Below, in pieces: positions 28,562 to 36,933 of a DNA stretch of 64,000 nucleotides. The stretch comes from Streptomyces sp. AJS327 (GTDB lineage Bacteria > Actinomycetota > Actinomycetes > Streptomycetales > Streptomycetaceae): assembly GCF_013450295.1 (NCBI RefSeq), contig NZ_SKBR01000001.1, forward strand, positions 1,058,001 to 1,122,000, given 5' to 3'. Every line of letters begins with the position of its first letter. Position 1 is the first letter of the stretch. Made by a program: the position numbers and the translations under genes. A model generated the notes under the pieces. That model ran no database searches. It saw only the letters and a program-made list of their open reading frames with translations, and was not told where the DNA came from.

Positions 28562-31500
28562 ATGCTCCTGCTGCTGTCCACGTCCGACACCGACCTGCTG
28601 AGCGCGCGTGCCGCGGACGGCCCGGTTCCGTACCGTTTCGCGAACCCCGCACGGCTTCCCCTGGACGCGCTCCCCGCCCTGCTCGACGGCGCCGACCTCG
28701 TCGTCGTCCGGCTGCTCGGCGGACTCCGCGCCTGGCAGGACGGCGTGGACGCGCTCCGCGCCCAGCACCGCCCGGTGATCTTCCTCACCGGTGAACAGAG
28801 CCCGGACGCCCAGCTGATGGAGGCGTCCACCGTCCCCGTCGGCCTGGCCGCCGAGGCCCACGCCTACCTCGCGCACGGCGGCGCCGAGAACCTCGCCCAG
28901 CTCGCCCGGTTCCTCTCCGACACCGTGCTGCTCACCGGCCACGGCTTCGACCCCCCGGCTCCCGCGCCCTCCTGGGGCCCGCTGGAGCGCGCTACCCCGC
29001 GCCCGGCCACCCCCGCCGCGACGGGAGACGAACCGGAGCGCCCCACCCCGCCCACCGTCGCGGTGCTCTATTACCGAGCCCACCACATGAGCGGCAACAC
29101 CGCGTTCGTGCACGCCCTGTGCGACGCCGTCGAGACCGCCGGTGGACGGCCCCTGCCGCTGTACGTCGCCTCGCTCCGCACCCCGGAGGACGGGCTGCTG
29201 GAAACGCTCCGCCAGGCCGACGCGATCGTCACCACCGTGCTGGCGGCGGGCGGCAGCCGCCCCGCCGAGGCGTCCGCCGGAGGCGACGACGAGGCGTGGG
29301 ACGCGGGCGCGCTCGCCGCGCTCGACGTGCCGATCCTCCAGGCGCTCTGCCTGACCAGCTCCCGCGCCGACTGGGAGGACAACGACGAGGGCGTCTCCCC
29401 GCTCGACGCCGCCAGCCAGGTCGCGGTACCCGAGTTCGACGGGCGGCTGATCACCGTCCCCTTCTCCTTCAAGGAGCTGGACGCGGACGGCCTGCCCCGC
29501 TACGCCGCCGACCCCGAACGCGCCGCCCGCGTCGCCGGGATCGCGGTACGGCACGCCCGCCTGCGCCACGGGCCACGCGCCGCGAAGCGGCTCGCGCTGG
29601 TCCTCTCCGCCTACCCCACCAAGCACTCCAGGATCGGCAACGCCGTCGGGCTCGACACCCCGGCCAGCGCCGTCGCGCTGCTGCGCCGCCTCCGCGCCGA
29701 GGGCTACGACCTGGGCGACGAGGACACCCACCCGGTGCCCGGCCTCGCCACCGGCGACGGCGACGAACTGATCCGCGCGCTGATCGACGCGGGCGGCCAC
29801 GACCAGGACTGGCTGACCGAGGAGCAGCTGGCCCGCAACCCCGTCCGCGTGCCCGCCGCCGACTACCGCCGCTGGTACGCCCAACTCCCCGCACAGCTAC
29901 GGGAGTCCGTCGAGGCTCACTGGGGACCGCCGCCCGGCGAACTGTTCGTCGACCGCTCCCGCGACCCGGCCGGCGAGATCGTCCTCGCCGCGCTGCGCCA
30001 CGGCAACCTGCTGATCCTCATCCAGCCGCCCCGCGGCTTCGGTGAGAACCCGATCGCGATCTACCACGACCCGGACCTGCCGCCCTCCCACCACTACCTG
30101 GCCGCCTACCGCTGGATCGCCGCCGACCGCGCGGACGGCGGCTTCGGCGCCGACGCCATGATCCACCTCGGGAAGCACGGCAACCTGGAGTGGCTGCCCG
30201 GCAAGAACGCCGGACTCTCCGCGGCCTGCGCGCCGGACGCCGCGCTCGGCGACCTCCCGCTGGTCTACCCGTTCCTGGTCAACGACCCGGGCGAGGGCAC
30301 CCAGGCCAAACGCCGCGCCCACGCCACCCTCGTCGACCACCTCGTCCCGCCCATGGCCCGCGCCGACTCCTACGGAGACATCGCCCGGCTGGAGCAACTG
30401 CTCGACGAGTACGCGGCGATCTCCTCCATGGACCCGGCGAAACTGCCCGCGATCCGCGCCCAGATCTGGACGCTGATCCGCGCCGCCCGCCTCGACCACG
30501 ACCTCGGCCTGGAGGAACGGCCCGACGACGACGGCTTCGACGACTTCCTGCTGCACGTCGACGGCTGGCTCTGCGAGGTCAAGGACGCGCAGATCCGCGA
30601 CGGACTGCACGTACTCGGCGCCGCCCCCGAGGGGCCCGAACGCGTCAACCTGGTGCTGGCCATCCTGCGGGCCCGGCAGATCTGGGGCGGCCGCAGCGCG
30701 CTCCCGGGCCTGCGCGAGGCGCTCGGCCTCGACGAGTCCGCCGCCGCCCGCGCCGGGGCCGACGCCGCCGAGGAGCGCGCCCGCGCCCTCGTCGAGGCGC
30801 TGGAGGAGACCGGATGGGACCCGGCGGCCGTGCCCGGGGTCATCCGCGAACTCCCCGGGGAACAGCGCGAACAGGTCGGCCAGGTACTGGACTTCGCCGC
30901 CCGCGAGGTCGTGCCCCGGCTGGCCGCCACCACCACCGAACTGGACCACGCGGTGCACGCGCTCAACGGCGGCTTCGTGCCCGCCGGGCCGTCCGGCTCC
31001 CCGCTGCGCGGCCTCGTCAACACCCTCCCGACCGGGCGGAACTTCTACTCCGTCGACCCCAAGGCCGTCCCCAGCCGCCTCGCCTGGGACACCGGACAGG
31101 CCCTCGCCACCTCCCTGCTGGAGCGCTACCGCGCCGACAACGGCGACTGGCCCGCCTCCGTCGGCCTCTCCCTCTGGGGCACCAGCGCCATGCGCACCTC
31201 CGGCGACGACGTGGCCGAAGCGCTCGCCCTCCTCGGCGTCCGGCCCGTGTGGGACGACGCCTCCCGCCGCGTCACCGGACTGGAGCCGGTCCCGCTCGAC
31301 GAACTCGGCCGCCCCCGCGTCGACGTCACCCTGCGCATCAGCGGCTTCTTCCGCGACGCCTTCCCCCACACCGTCGCCCTGCTGGACGACGCGGTGCGGC
31401 TCGCCGCCGGACTCGACGAACCCGCCGAACACAACCACGTCCGCGCCCACGTCCAGGCCGACCTCGCCGAACACGGCGACGAACGCCGCGCCACCACACG

Positions 31501-32248
31501 GGTGTTCGGCTCCCGCCCCGGTACCTACGGAGCCGGGCTGCTCCAGCTCATCGACAGCCGCGACTGGCGCACCGACGCCGACCTCGCGGAGGTGTACACC
31601 GTCTGGGGCGGCTACGCCTACGGCCGCGAACTCGACGGACGCCCCGCCCGCGCCGAGATGGAGTCCGCCTACCGCCGCGTCGCCGTCGCCGCGAAGAACA
31701 CCGACACCCGCGAACACGACATCGCCGACTCCGACGACTACTTCCAGTACCACGGCGGCATGGTCGCGGCCGTCCGCGCGCTGCGCGGCACCGCCCCCGA
31801 GGCGTACGTCGGGGACTCCACCCGGCCCGAGACCGTTCGCACCCGCAGCCTGGTCGAGGAGACCTCCCGGGTCTTCCGCGCCCGCGTCGTCAACCCCCGC
31901 TGGATCGAGGCCATGCGGCGCCACGGCTACAAGGGCGCCTTCGAACTCGCCGCCACCGTCGACTACCTCTTCGGCTACGACGCCACCACCGGCGTGGTGG
32001 CCGACTGGATGTACGACCGGCTCGCCGGCACCTACGTCCTCGACCCGGAGAACCGCGCCTTCCTCCAACAGGCCAACCCCTGGGCGCTGCACGGCATCGC
32101 GGAACGACTGCTGGAGGCCGAGTCACGCGGTATGTGGGCCAAGCCGGACCCCGCGGTACTCGACGCGCTGCGCGAGGTCTTCCTGCACACCGAGGGCGAA
32201 CTGGAGGACGACGAGGACCCCGACGAGGACCCTCACCCCACCCGGTAG
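28562..32248 (+). CDS. cobN: Cobaltochelatase large subunit
   Basis: 1228 residues, full family length (~1200-1270). It inserts Co2+ into hydrogenobyrinic acid a,c-diamide, with ATP hydrolysed by partner subunits. Typical blocks include VAVLYYRAHHMSGNTAFV, VPFSFKE, LSAYPTKHSRIGNAVGLDTP, IHLGKHGNLEWLPGK, LPTGRNFYSVDPKAVPS, ISGFFRDAFPHTVALLDDAV, FGSRPGTYGAGLLQLIDSRDW and YVGDSTRPETVRTRSL. The C-terminus is acidic (DDEDPDEDPHPT). ATG 28562 sits ten bases after the riboswitch-proximal SD. No chlD/cobS/cobT-type partner is in the window. Confidence 0.96.
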   Translation: MLLLLSTSDTDLLSARAADGPVPYRFANPARLPLDALPALLDGADLVVVRLLGGLRAWQDGVDALRAQHRPVIFLTGEQSPDAQLMEASTVPVGLAAEAHAYLAHGGAENLAQLARFLSDTVLLTGHGFDPPAPAPSWGPLERATPRPATPAATGDEPERPTPPTVAVLYYRAHHMSGNTAFVHALCDAVETAGGRPLPLYVASLRTPEDGLLETLRQADAIVTTVLAAGGSRPAEASAGGDDEAWDAGALAALDVPILQALCLTSSRADWEDNDEGVSPLDAASQVAVPEFDGRLITVPFSFKELDADGLPRYAADPERAARVAGIAVRHARLRHGPRAAKRLALVLSAYPTKHSRIGNAVGLDTPASAVALLRRLRAEGYDLGDEDTHPVPGLATGDGDELIRALIDAGGHDQDWLTEEQLARNPVRVPAADYRRWYAQLPAQLRESVEAHWGPPPGELFVDRSRDPAGEIVLAALRHGNLLILIQPPRGFGENPIAIYHDPDLPPSHHYLAAYRWIAADRADGGFGADAMIHLGKHGNLEWLPGKNAGLSAACAPDAALGDLPLVYPFLVNDPGEGTQAKRRAHATLVDHLVPPMARADSYGDIARLEQLLDEYAAISSMDPAKLPAIRAQIWTLIRAARLDHDLGLEERPDDDGFDDFLLHVDGWLCEVKDAQIRDGLHVLGAAPEGPERVNLVLAILRARQIWGGRSALPGLREALGLDESAAARAGADAAEERARALVEALEETGWDPAAVPGVIRELPGEQREQVGQVLDFAAREVVPRLAATTTELDHAVHALNGGFVPAGPSGSPLRGLVNTLPTGRNFYSVDPKAVPSRLAWDTGQALATSLLERYRADNGDWPASVGLSLWGTSAMRTSGDDVAEALALLGVRPVWDDASRRVTGLEPVPLDELGRPRVDVTLRISGFFRDAFPHTVALLDDAVRLAAGLDEPAEHNHVRAHVQADLAEHGDERRATTRVFGSRPGTYGAGLLQLIDSRDWRTDADLAEVYTVWGGYAYGRELDGRPARAEMESAYRRVAVAAKNTDTREHDIADSDDYFQYHGGMVAAVRALRGTAPEAYVGDSTRPETVRTRSLVEETSRVFRARVVNPRWIEAMRRHGYKGAFELAATVDYLFGYDATTGVVADWMYDRLAGTYVLDPENRAFLQQANPWALHGIAERLLEAESRGMWAKPDPAVLDALREVFLHTEGELEDDEDPDEDPHPTR

Positions 32249-32356
32249 TCCGGACCCCGACCCGGGACGGGCGGGCGACGCCCCCCCCCCCGCCCCGGCC
32301 CGGGACGGCCCGAAACGCCCCCCACGGGTGGTGGACCAGCCCGCCAACGCGCGACC

Positions 32357-32857
32357 TCACCAGGGGCGCACCAGGTCACGCCGGTACCAGGTGCCCAACG
32401 CCCCACCGAGGTCGGCCGGTTCGGCGGGGCTGACCGGGGCGAACCCGGCCTGGGTCAGCACCTTTCCGGACGCCACGTTCTCGTGTGCGGCGGCGGCCCA
32501 CAGGGTGCGCAGCCCGTACCGTGTCACCGCCAGACCGCACAGCTCCCGGACGGCCGCGCTCGCCACACCCCGTCCGGCGACGTGCCGTGCGACCCGGTAG
32601 CCGACATGAGCGGCGCCCTCCTCGACGTCGACCAGGTTGAACCTGCCCAGCACCGAACCGTCCCCGGCGACGAGCACGTGGAACGCGCAGGCTCCGGCCT
32701 CCTGTTCGGCCAGCAGGGCGGCGTACCGGTCGGTGAACCGCTCGAAGAAGGCGTCGCCACGGTCCGGGACCCAGGCGGCGAAGTAGGCACGGTTCGCCAA
32801 CTCGAAGGCCAGGACCGCGGGAGCGTGGTCGGCACGCAGCAGCGTCAGCTCGGGCAT
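32357..32857 (-). CDS. GNAT acetyltransferase, RimJ/RimL-like
   Basis: 166 residues. Visible GNAT elements are the N-terminal LLRADHAPAVLAF, GRFNLVDVEEGAAHVGYRV (beta 4), the acetyl-CoA loop RHVAGRGVASAAVREL (Q/RxxGxG/A) and the late ENVASGKVLTQAGF. The family acetylates protein N-termini or small amines; the substrate is unknown. It converges with cobN; an 11-C run lies in the gap at 32281. Confidence 0.88.
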   Translation of the reverse strand: MPELTLLRADHAPAVLAFELANRAYFAAWVPDRGDAFFERFTDRYAALLAEQEAGACAFHVLVAGDGSVLGRFNLVDVEEGAAHVGYRVARHVAGRGVASAAVRELCGLAVTRYGLRTLWAAAAHENVASGKVLTQAGFAPVSPAEPADLGGALGTWYRRDLVRPW

Positions 32858-33030
32858 CGCGCGACCCTACCCGGACGGCCGCACCGCATGTACCCACCAC
32901 CGGCGGTCACTTCCGGAACCGGGCGGCACCGGGTGGGGAAGTCCCCCCGGAGGAAGGGGGGTTGGACGCACCCTCGACGCACGCCCTAGCCGGTTTTCCG
33001 GCCTCCGCGCCGGTCCATAGCGTCCCTGGC

Positions 33031-33963
33031 ATGACGACCTGGACCGGCCCCTTACCGCTCACCCACCGCCGACGTGGGGTGATCGCCTATCTCGCCATCG
33101 CCTACGTCGGCATGTGGGCGGCCATGTCCCCGCTCCTGCTCAGCGGCTACCAGCGCGGCGACGCGCGCGAGGACACCGGCGCGCTGGAGGAGGCGTGTAT
33201 CGCGGTCGCGATGCTGGCCCCCGCCCTCGCGGCCCTCGTCGTCGTCCGCTGGATCGAACGCGGCGGCCGGGCACGGGACGTCCTCGCCCTGCGCTGGGAG
33301 AAACCCTGGGGCCGGGCCGTCCGGTCCTGCCTGACGGCCTTCGCCGTCCCCGCCGCCCTCACCGCGGCCGCCCTCATCCTCGCCGCCCTCGCCGGCCGCT
33401 ACCCCTTCGCCGGCGTGCGCTGGGACGGGCTCGGCCCGTGGGCGGCCGGAGCCGTACTGGGCATGCTGCTGTCCCTCCCCCTGTTCTTCGGCGAGGAACT
33501 CGGCTGGCAGGGCTACCTCTTCCCCCGCCTCCTGGGGAACGGCGACCGGCGCCGCGTGCTCCGCGCCTACGTGCTGACCGGGGCGGCCTTCGCCCTGTGG
33601 CACCTGCCCACCCTGCTCATGGGCGGCCAGTACCCGGGCCGACCCTGGTGGGTGTCGGTGCCCGCGATGCTGGTCAGCTGCCTCCTCATCCTGCCGGTCC
33701 TCACCTGGCTGCGGCTGCGCTCCGACTCGGTGGTCCCCGCCGTCATCGCGCACGCGGTGGTGAGTTCCGTGAGCGTCGGCATGGTCAAGGAGTTCGCCGA
33801 CTCCGACGCGGAACTCGACCCCCTGCACATGGGGCTGGCCGGATGGCCCGGCTGGATCGTCACCGGCGCGTTCGTCACCTTCCTGGCCGTGACCGGCCGC
33901 CTCCATCCCTCCCACTACGCGACCCCAACCACCCCCCGTACGAGCCCGGTTGGCCACCGCTGA
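33031..33963 (+). CDS. CPBP-family intramembrane metalloprotease
   Basis: 310 residues and about eight hydrophobic segments. Diagnostic motifs of the CAAX protease/bacteriocin-processing family are EELGWQGYLFPRL (motif 1, metal-binding Glu pair), FALWHLPTLL (motif 2, His) and VVPAVIAHAVVSS (motif 3, His). Members cleave prenylated or membrane proteins, or confer immunity to bacteriocins. No SD precedes ATG 33031, but TAGCGT (33018-33023) lies at about -10 spacing, so the mRNA may be leaderless; an in-frame upstream ATG at 32962 is an alternative. Confidence 0.87.
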   Translation: MTTWTGPLPLTHRRRGVIAYLAIAYVGMWAAMSPLLLSGYQRGDAREDTGALEEACIAVAMLAPALAALVVVRWIERGGRARDVLALRWEKPWGRAVRSCLTAFAVPAALTAAALILAALAGRYPFAGVRWDGLGPWAAGAVLGMLLSLPLFFGEELGWQGYLFPRLLGNGDRRRVLRAYVLTGAAFALWHLPTLLMGGQYPGRPWWVSVPAMLVSCLLILPVLTWLRLRSDSVVPAVIAHAVVSSVSVGMVKEFADSDAELDPLHMGLAGWPGWIVTGAFVTFLAVTGRLHPSHYATPTTPRTSPVGHR

Positions 33964-34216
33964 CCCCCTCCCGCGACCCCCGCCACAAACCAGCCCCCCA
34001 CACCGCGACCGACCCGCCCCCGGACGCACCGCGCGATCCCCCGGGGCCACCCCGCGCGCCCCGCTGCTCGCCCTCCGCCTGCCCACTCCGCCCCCACCCG
34101 CACCACCCGGCCCCTGAACCGTTCCGCCCCGCCGTCTCCACCGTCCCCACCGTCCCCACCGGCAGGGATCCGACCACATGACGACGGGAGGCCCCGCCGT
34201 CGTTGCGTGCTACACC

Positions 34217-34245
34217 TTGCCGACGCCGCCATGGCCGTCTAGCTT
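34217..34245 (+). promoter_or_regulatory. Housekeeping-type promoter of the amidase gene
   Basis: TTGCCG (34217-34222), a 17-base spacer and TAGCTT (34240-34245) fit a HrdB-type -35/-10 pair, about 35 bases before the GTG start. Confidence 0.5.
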
Positions 34246-34279
34246 GAGGTGTTCGCGACGATCATGGCGGGAGAGGTCC

Positions 34280-35692
34280 GTGAGCGAGACCGTGCACGTC
34301 TACGGCGACGACATCCTCGGAGAGCACGACGCGGTGGGCCTCGCGGCGCTGCTCCGGAAGGGCGAACTCGACCCCGCCGAGGTGGCCCGGGCCGCCGTCG
34401 AACGCGTCCGCGTGGCCGACCAGCGGCTCAACGCCGTCCAGACCCCGCTGTACGAGGAAGCCCTGGCCACCACGGCCGGGCAACCCCGGTCCGGCGCGGG
34501 GGTGTTCGCGGCGGTCCCCAGCTTCGTCAAGGACAACACCGACTACCGGGGCGCCCCCACGGGCCACGGCAGCGCCGCGTTCACCGCGCGCCCCGCCAAA
34601 CGGCACGCCGCCTTCACCCGGCAGTTCCTGAGCACCGGTGTCACCGTGCTCGGCAAGACCCGGCTGCCCGAGTTCGGCTTCAACGCCAGCACGGAGTACG
34701 AGCACGCCGAACCGGTCCACAACCCCTGGAACACCGCGCACAGCGCGGGCGGTTCGTCGGGCGGCAGCGCCGCGCTCGTCGCCTCCGGCGCCGTACCGGT
34801 CGCGCACGCCAACGACGGCGGTGGCTCCATCCGCATCCCCGCGGCCTGCTGCGGACTCGTCGGACTCAAGACCTCCCGGGGCCGCATGGTCGCCAACGAC
34901 CAGGGCAGCAAACTGCCCATCGACCTCATCAGCGACGGGATCGTCAGCCGCACAGTGCGGGACACCGCCGCCTTCCACGCCGCCGCTGAACGGCACTGGC
35001 GCAACCCGGAGTTGCCCCCGCTCGGCCACATAGAGGGCCCCTCCGACCGGCGGCTCACCATCGGGCTGCTGCTGGACTCGCCCACCGGGGCCCACACCGA
35101 CGACGCCACCCGTGCCGCCGTCACCGCCACCGCCACGGCGCTGGAGGGCGCCGGGCACACCGTCGAACCCGTCGAGATTCCCCTGGACAGCCGCTTCGAG
35201 GAGGACTTCCTCACCTACTGGGGGATGCTCTCCTTCCTCTCCGGGGCCACCGGACGACTGCTCCACGAACGCGGCTTCGACTCCCGCCGGATGGACGGCC
35301 TCAGCCAGGGACTCCGCACCCGCTTCCGGCGCCGCCTGCGCAGCGCCCCCGGCGCCCTCTCCCGGCTGCGACGCGCCACCGCCGACTACGTGACCGTCTT
35401 CCGCGAGCACGACCTCGTCCTCTCGCCCGTCCTCGCCCACACCACCCCCCGGCTCGGCCACCTCAGCCCGGCGGTGCCCTACGACACGCTCGTCCAACGC
35501 CTCACCGCCTACGTCGCGTTCACCCCGCTCAACAACGTCATCGGTACCCCCTCCATCGCGCTGCCCGCCGCCACCACCGAGGACGGACTCCCCATCGGCG
35601 TCATGCTCTCCGCGCGACACGGCGACGAACGCACCCTCATCGAGACCGCCTTCACCCTGGAAGCCGTCCAACCCTGGCCCACCCACCCATAA
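34280..35692 (+). CDS. Amidase signature family hydrolase
   Basis: 470 residues. The Ser-cisSer-Lys triad is visible: Lys in PSFVKDNTDYRG, and the serines in the Gly/Ser loop HSAGGSSGGSAALVASG with the following GGGSIRIPAACCGLVGLK. Family members hydrolyse amide bonds of small amides, or act as the GatA subunit of tRNA amidotransferase; without GatB/C nearby this is a stand-alone amidase of unknown substrate. GTG 34280 has GGGAGAGG three bases upstream and a promoter at 34217. The N-terminal 100-residue upstream extension open in this frame is not supported. Confidence 0.9.
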   Translation: MSETVHVYGDDILGEHDAVGLAALLRKGELDPAEVARAAVERVRVADQRLNAVQTPLYEEALATTAGQPRSGAGVFAAVPSFVKDNTDYRGAPTGHGSAAFTARPAKRHAAFTRQFLSTGVTVLGKTRLPEFGFNASTEYEHAEPVHNPWNTAHSAGGSSGGSAALVASGAVPVAHANDGGGSIRIPAACCGLVGLKTSRGRMVANDQGSKLPIDLISDGIVSRTVRDTAAFHAAAERHWRNPELPPLGHIEGPSDRRLTIGLLLDSPTGAHTDDATRAAVTATATALEGAGHTVEPVEIPLDSRFEEDFLTYWGMLSFLSGATGRLLHERGFDSRRMDGLSQGLRTRFRRRLRSAPGALSRLRRATADYVTVFREHDLVLSPVLAHTTPRLGHLSPAVPYDTLVQRLTAYVAFTPLNNVIGTPSIALPAATTEDGLPIGVMLSARHGDERTLIETAFTLEAVQPWPTHP

Positions 35693-36266
35693 CCCGGCCG
35701 CGCCCGGGGCCGCGTCGGTCCCTAACCGTCCCCCGCGCCGGGCCCGTTCCTCGCGCCCACCAGCCCGAGGCCCGGTCGCCCCGCCGTCCAACTACTCTGG
35801 CGCTCTGCCCTCTCCAACCTTCCGGCGCCCCGCGCCATCGGGCACCCCCGCCCGGACCCGTCACGAGGTTCCTCTCCCGCGAACGCCCGTAGCCACAGGT
35901 CCTGTTGGCGTGCAAGTGCGTTCCGGCCACCCCCACTCCACCAGCCCCGTTTCGGACACCCTGGCCTACGGGCGGTGAGCGAGTTCGCGACGGAAGGGCG
36001 TCGTGGAGGTCTTCGTCGGGCCAACTGGCCGAAGTCCGTGCGCTCCCGCCCAACCGCCGGGCACATGAGCGCCGTTCGGACGCCCCGCCCGTAACCCTCA
36101 AGCGCCCGTCCCGCACCCGCCCTTACGTCAGGGGCTCGGGCACGACGTGGCCGATACCCGCCCCCGAGGCCAACGTCCTCTGTCTGACGCGTTGTTAGTG
36201 TCCCGGCGCGGGGCGCCACTGTCCGGCGCCCCGTACGCACGGACGCACACCGACGACGGGGGTCAG
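35693..36266. other. Gene-free stretch before the secretion-like gene set
   Basis: No credible gene. The last 80 bases contain TTGTTAGTGTCC and an adequate leader for the gene at 36267. Confidence 0.5.
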
Positions 36267-36806
36267 ATGTCCGAGAAGCCGCACACGCCGGACGGTACGG
36301 CCCACCCCGGCGCGGCGAACGACGCCGACGAGAGCGCCCCCGCCACCCGGACGCGGATCAACGGCGATCCGGACGCCTGGGGACTCCACGGCGGTTCGGG
36401 CCCCGGAGCCTCCCTCAAGCACTCCCGAACCGCCAAGCAGAAGGCCGCCTTCTACGTCGAGGACCACCTCGGCCCGGAGACGCGCAAGGCGGGACGCCTG
36501 ACCGACGCCGGGAGAAGCGCCGGGTCGGGCGGGGACTCCGGCGGGATGCCGACCGAGCTGAAGGAGTGGGAGGTGGCCGCCGGGCTGGCCCACCGGCAGG
36601 AGCGCTGGCTGCGCAGCCTCACCCGCCTGGAGCGGCGCCTCGAACGGGAACACAGGGCGCTGGGCGAGAACAACCGGCTCTTCCAGAGCAACGAGGACCG
36701 TACCGGTGGACAGTTCCCCGGCCCCACCCCGTCACCCCGACTCCGCAGCCCCATCGACCAGTTCATCGACAACGCGCGCGGCGACACCCCCGGAACCGGC
36801 CGATGA
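36267..36806 (+). CDS. Hypothetical helical protein, probable partner of the downstream DUF6571-like gene
   Basis: 179 residues, hydrophilic, no signal peptide or membrane segment. The N-terminal ~100 residues look disordered. A helical section around residues 95-140 (KEWEVAAGLAHRQERWLRSL and the following Arg/Glu-rich heptad-like stretch) resembles WXG100-type helices, including a W-x-x-x-L spacing. ATG 36267 is chosen as the first ATG after a plausible leader. It is 127 bases from the next gene, and the pair recurs as neighbours of ESX-type cargo in actinomycetes as far as I know; the function is not known. Confidence 0.65.
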   Translation: MSEKPHTPDGTAHPGAANDADESAPATRTRINGDPDAWGLHGGSGPGASLKHSRTAKQKAAFYVEDHLGPETRKAGRLTDAGRSAGSGGDSGGMPTELKEWEVAAGLAHRQERWLRSLTRLERRLEREHRALGENNRLFQSNEDRTGGQFPGPTPSPRLRSPIDQFIDNARGDTPGTGR

Positions 36807-36933
36807 CCCACGGCGCCCCACGGCACGGACGACCGCTGACCGGAGTGGCGTTCGACATGCGGGCGACGCTCCCCGACACGCGTGTGACGAGACCATCCGC
36901 AAGAACGAGACCATCCGACAAGGCGGAGACCAC

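Noticed and set aside
29897-32092. 731-codon frame antisense to cobN
   Set aside because: cobN is a clear full-length family member; the antisense frame is Gly/Val/Glu-rich and arises from third-position GC bias.
32281-32291. Run of 11 C residues between cobN and the GNAT gene, considered as a phase-variable tract
   Set aside because: It lies between convergent genes, in neither coding sequence nor promoter, and could be a sequencing artefact.
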